From positions 1-8,375 of the forward strand of contig WFPT01000070.1 of the NCBI GenBank assembly GCA_015487365.1: 8,375 bases of DNA. Direction: 5' to 3'. Positions 6,450-8,375 of this stretch are shown one piece after another (within the stretch, counting starts at the first letter, position 1; the number at the start of each line of letters is the position of its first letter). Source of the stretch: Aquificaceae bacterium (lineage in GTDB: Bacteria; Aquificota; Aquificia; Aquificales; Aquificaceae). Made by a program: the position numbers and the translations under genes. The notes beneath the pieces are model-generated. The model made no database searches. It was not told the DNA's origin and saw only the letters and a program-made list of their open reading frames with translations.

Positions 6450-6478
6450 TTGTCCCTTAAAACTATGAGCTCTATAAT
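6450..6478 (+). promoter_or_regulatory. Sigma70-like promoter for the 6487 gene
   Basis: TTGTCC (6450-6455, 4 of 6 to consensus) and a perfect TATAAT (6473-6478) are separated by the optimal 17 nt. Eight nt separate the -10 from the ATG at 6487, so transcription would begin at about the ATG and the message would be leaderless. No Shine-Dalgarno precedes the ATG; the purine run AAAGGAG at 6494-6500 lies after it and has no in-frame start at working distance. Confidence 0.65.
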
Positions 6479-6486
6479 AAATACAA

Positions 6487-7332
6487 ATGGAAGAAAGGAG
6501 TTTAACCCTTGCAACCAGATTGCTTTTGGTCTTCTTCCTTACCTCCCTAGCTCTGTTTGGACAAAAACCTCTAAGCCTCTTTTTAATAGCTTCCTACACC
6601 ATAACTTCCCTCCTCCTATACTTTTACCCCATCCCCTACTCCCTTTTTTTGGATGCAATTTTTGTAGGGGCTTTAAGTTTGGTAGGTGAAAGTTACCTTT
6701 ATCTGTTTGGTTTTGCCCCCCTTTCCTTTTTCTTCATCAGAGATTTTAGACTCTTTGCCCTCTTTTTAATCTTGGTCTTAGGGGTTAGTTTTTATAAGAC
6801 AAGAAGTCCCTTGGGATTACTCCCACCTACCTTTTTGACCTTTACGGTTTCAACTTTGGGCCTATTTTACAACAAGAAGGATTACGAAAAGAAGTTTTGT
6901 GAGGAGCACTTGAAGGACTGCGAGGAGAGTTATGAAAGGTTAAAGGGTGAATACGCAAATTTTGAAATAACCTTAAAGAGGTATAAAAGGTTGAAGGAGA
7001 TTTTAAACTTCATAGTGGAGGAGGAAAGCTTACAGGGATTTTTAAAAAAAGTTAAGGAGAGCTTTAATTTAAAGGACGTTAAGGTGGTTCCAAAAAAGGG
7101 TATAAAGGGTAAGGAGCTCTTTGACGAGGAAAAGGGCTCCTTTACCACCTTCGTTGAAACTCCAAAGGGGGTGGTTTTTGTAATCTTTGAATTTGAGGGG
7201 AAGTTTCAGCTTTACGACGATGAGCTAATAGAGGATTTAAGGGAGGTCTGTAACGCTATGAGGATATACTTAGAAGCTCTAAAAGAGGAGGCCTTTACCA
7301 AGGAATACCTTTACAGGGCTAAGGAGAATTAA
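6487..7332 (+). CDS. Six-helix membrane protein with coiled coil and GAF-like domain
   Basis: This 281-residue protein looks like the sensor half of a signalling protein. Six hydrophobic segments are visible at about 10-25, 29-47, 51-67, 70-84, 88-103 and 112-128, in the manner of PilS-type sensors. A charged coiled coil follows at about 130-180 ([20 protein letters not shown]). A cytoplasmic alpha/beta domain at about 172-266 has GAF-like order: the [20 protein letters not shown] helix, the strand VKVVPKKG, paired strands around [20 protein letters not shown] and a last helix [20 protein letters not shown]. After that only about 15 residues remain, so there is no kinase, GGDEF, HD or other output domain. 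The stop is genuine and overlaps trpE tail to tail by 14 nt. The ligand and partner are unknown. ATG 6487 fits the promoter geometry; TTG 6520 would cut into the first helix. Confidence 0.8.
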   Translation: MEERSLTLATRLLLVFFLTSLALFGQKPLSLFLIASYTITSLLLYFYPIPYSLFLDAIFVGALSLVGESYLYLFGFAPLSFFFIRDFRLFALFLILVLGVSFYKTRSPLGLLPPTFLTFTVSTLGLFYNKKDYEKKFCEEHLKDCEESYERLKGEYANFEITLKRYKRLKEILNFIVEEESLQGFLKKVKESFNLKDVKVVPKKGIKGKELFDEEKGSFTTFVETPKGVVFVIFEFEGKFQLYDDELIEDLREVCNAMRIYLEALKEEAFTKEYLYRAKEN

Positions 7333-8375
7333 CCACGCTATCTACCGCAACCATTAAGGCCTTAGCCTTATTTAAGGTTTCCTCGTATTCCCTCTCAGGG
7401 ACCGAATCTGAGACTATCCCCGCCCCCGCTTGTAGGAAGACCTCCTTATCCCTGAAAATTAAGGTCCTTATGGCTATGGCCATATCCATATTTCCGGTCA
7501 AAGAAAAGTATCCCACGCTACCCGCATAAATTCCTCTCCTCTCCCTTTCAAGCTCCTCTATTATCTGCATGGCCCTAACCTTTGGAGCTCCCGAGACGGT
7601 TCCCGCGGGAAAGACCGCCTTTAATACTTCAAAGGGGTCCGTATCCTCCCTCAAAGTCCCTTCAACGTCGCTAACTATGTGCATAACGTGGGAATACTTT
7701 TCAACCCTCATAAAGTCCTTAACCTTCACCGAGCCCCCCTTGCAAACCTTACCTAAGTCGTTTCTGGCCAAATCTACCAGCATCAGGTGCTCCGCCCTCT
7801 CCTTTTCATCGGAAAGGAGCTCCCTTGAAAGCCTTTCATCCTCTTCCTCGTCCTTCCCCCTCCTCCTCGTCCCCGCTATGGGCCTGGTTAAAACCTTTTC
7901 CCCTTCAACCCTTACCAAGACCTCAGGTGATGAGCCCACCACTTTTAGCTCCCCAAAGTCCATAAAGAACATGTAGGGGGAAGGATTTAAGGTCCTTAAA
8001 ATCCTATAAACGTCCTCCACCCTTCCCTTGAAGGTCCTCTTAAAGCGCTGGGAGAGGACCACCTGAATTACATCCCCGTCCCTTATGTATTCCTTTGCCC
8101 TTTCCACCATCCTTAAAAACTCTTCCTTCTTTAAGTTGGACTTCCAGGAGCTTAAATCCGCATCCCTTACCTTTAATTTACTCTGGGGGACCACCCTTTC
8201 GTAAATCTTCTTTAAGACCCTTTTAAGTCTTTCCTTTGCGTATTCTTCTTCCCCCTTTTGGTAGGGTATTAAAATTTTTAAACTCCTGGTGAAGTTATCG
8301 TAAATTAAGGTTAGCTCTCCAAAGGTAAAGAGTAGGTCGTAGGTGTTTATGGGGTCGGGTAGCTCGTCCCTAACG
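7319..8375 (-). CDS. trpE: Anthranilate synthase component I (TrpE), 5' end beyond the window
   Basis: TrpE converts chorismate to anthranilate, the first step of tryptophan synthesis, using ammonia supplied by the TrpG glutamine amidotransferase. The visible 351 codons stay open to the right edge, starting ...[20 protein letters not shown], so the GTG at 8194 is internal and the true start lies outside. Against a usual length near 490, roughly 140 residues are missing, including the part with the tryptophan feedback site. Chorismate-binding family motifs are present: QVVLSQRF, the [15 protein letters not shown] block near 7750-7790, [13 protein letters not shown], the [18 protein letters not shown] signature near 7560-7612, [12 protein letters not shown] and [19 protein letters not shown]. 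The [11 protein letters not shown] form and the whole C-terminal block favour TrpE over PabB. No trpG is seen in the window. Its tail overlaps the convergent membrane-protein gene by 14 nt. Confidence 0.95.
   Translation of the reverse strand, partial: VRDELPDPINTYDLLFTFGELTLIYDNFTRSLKILIPYQKGEEEYAKERLKRVLKKIYERVVPQSKLKVRDADLSSWKSNLKKEEFLRMVERAKEYIRDGDVIQVVLSQRFKRTFKGRVEDVYRILRTLNPSPYMFFMDFGELKVVGSSPEVLVRVEGEKVLTRPIAGTRRRGKDEEEDERLSRELLSDEKERAEHLMLVDLARNDLGKVCKGGSVKVKDFMRVEKYSHVMHIVSDVEGTLREDTDPFEVLKAVFPAGTVSGAPKVRAMQIIEELERERRGIYAGSVGYFSLTGNMDMAIAIRTLIFRDKEVFLQAGAGIVSDSVPEREYEETLNKAKALMVAVDSVVNSP

Noticed and set aside
6387..6689. A 100-codon plus-strand open frame overlapping the 6487 gene
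   Set aside because: It runs in a different frame from the membrane protein, lacks a Shine-Dalgarno, and its start precedes the promoter found at 6450-6478.
7569..7976. A 135-codon plus-strand open frame inside trpE
   Set aside because: It lies antisense to strongly conserved TrpE motifs and encodes a Ser/Thr/Pro-rich product typical of antisense frames of Glu/Lys-rich genes.
8192..8194. GTG as the start of trpE
   Set aside because: The frame stays open to the window edge and the upstream codons give TrpE-like sequence ([18 protein letters not shown]), so this codon is internal.
1..8375. CRISPR array, tRNA, rRNA or prophage genes
   Set aside because: I saw no spaced direct repeats, cloverleaf-like sequence, rRNA-conserved blocks or phage structural genes on either strand.

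Overview
The window looks like chromosomal DNA of a thermophilic bacterium, probably from the Aquificota (Hydrogenobacter/Thermocrinis-like). This rests on purine-rich coding strands, AGG as the usual Arg codon, Lys/Glu-rich proteins, very tight packing with overlapping genes, and unrelated functions sharing transcription units. It is an inference from composition and gene content, without a database match. I see no mobile element, CRISPR array, tRNA or rRNA gene.

Layout. (1) 48-1741, plus strand: two overlapping genes of unknown function. Both begin with a small alpha/beta domain that resembles the roadblock/longin fold. A -10 box lies just upstream, and both genes have strong Shine-Dalgarno sites. 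(2) 1738-6080, minus strand: a five-gene block read leftwards. In transcription order it encodes a nitronate monooxygenase-like flavoprotein, a Cys-containing 108-residue protein, a DASS/SLC13-type anion transporter, a bacterial eRF1-like (baeRF-type) protein and a NYN-domain ribonuclease. Neighbours overlap or lie within 9 nt. The last two genes also have a good promoter of their own inside the end of the transporter gene. (3) 6084-6486: a nested inverted repeat with an adjacent T8 (minus strand), then a doubtful small minus-strand membrane-protein ORF. (4) 6487-7332, plus strand: a six-helix membrane protein with a coiled coil and a GAF-like cytoplasmic domain but no output domain. (5) 7319 to the right edge, minus strand: trpE (anthranilate synthase component I), missing its N-terminus beyond the window.

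For function, the most suggestive part is the baeRF-type gene coupled by a 13-nt overlap to a NYN nuclease. A release-factor-like protein plus an RNase could act together in ribosome rescue and RNA decay. The second theme is gene starts: two well-formed sigma70-like promoters (minus strand 3383-3410, plus strand 6450-6478) each put the -10 box exactly 8 nt before an ATG that lacks a Shine-Dalgarno site. This is the geometry of leaderless mRNA. A weaker third case precedes the flavoprotein gene. The remaining neighbours (transporter, flavoprotein, trpE) look like ordinary housekeeping or metabolic genes without a shared pathway.
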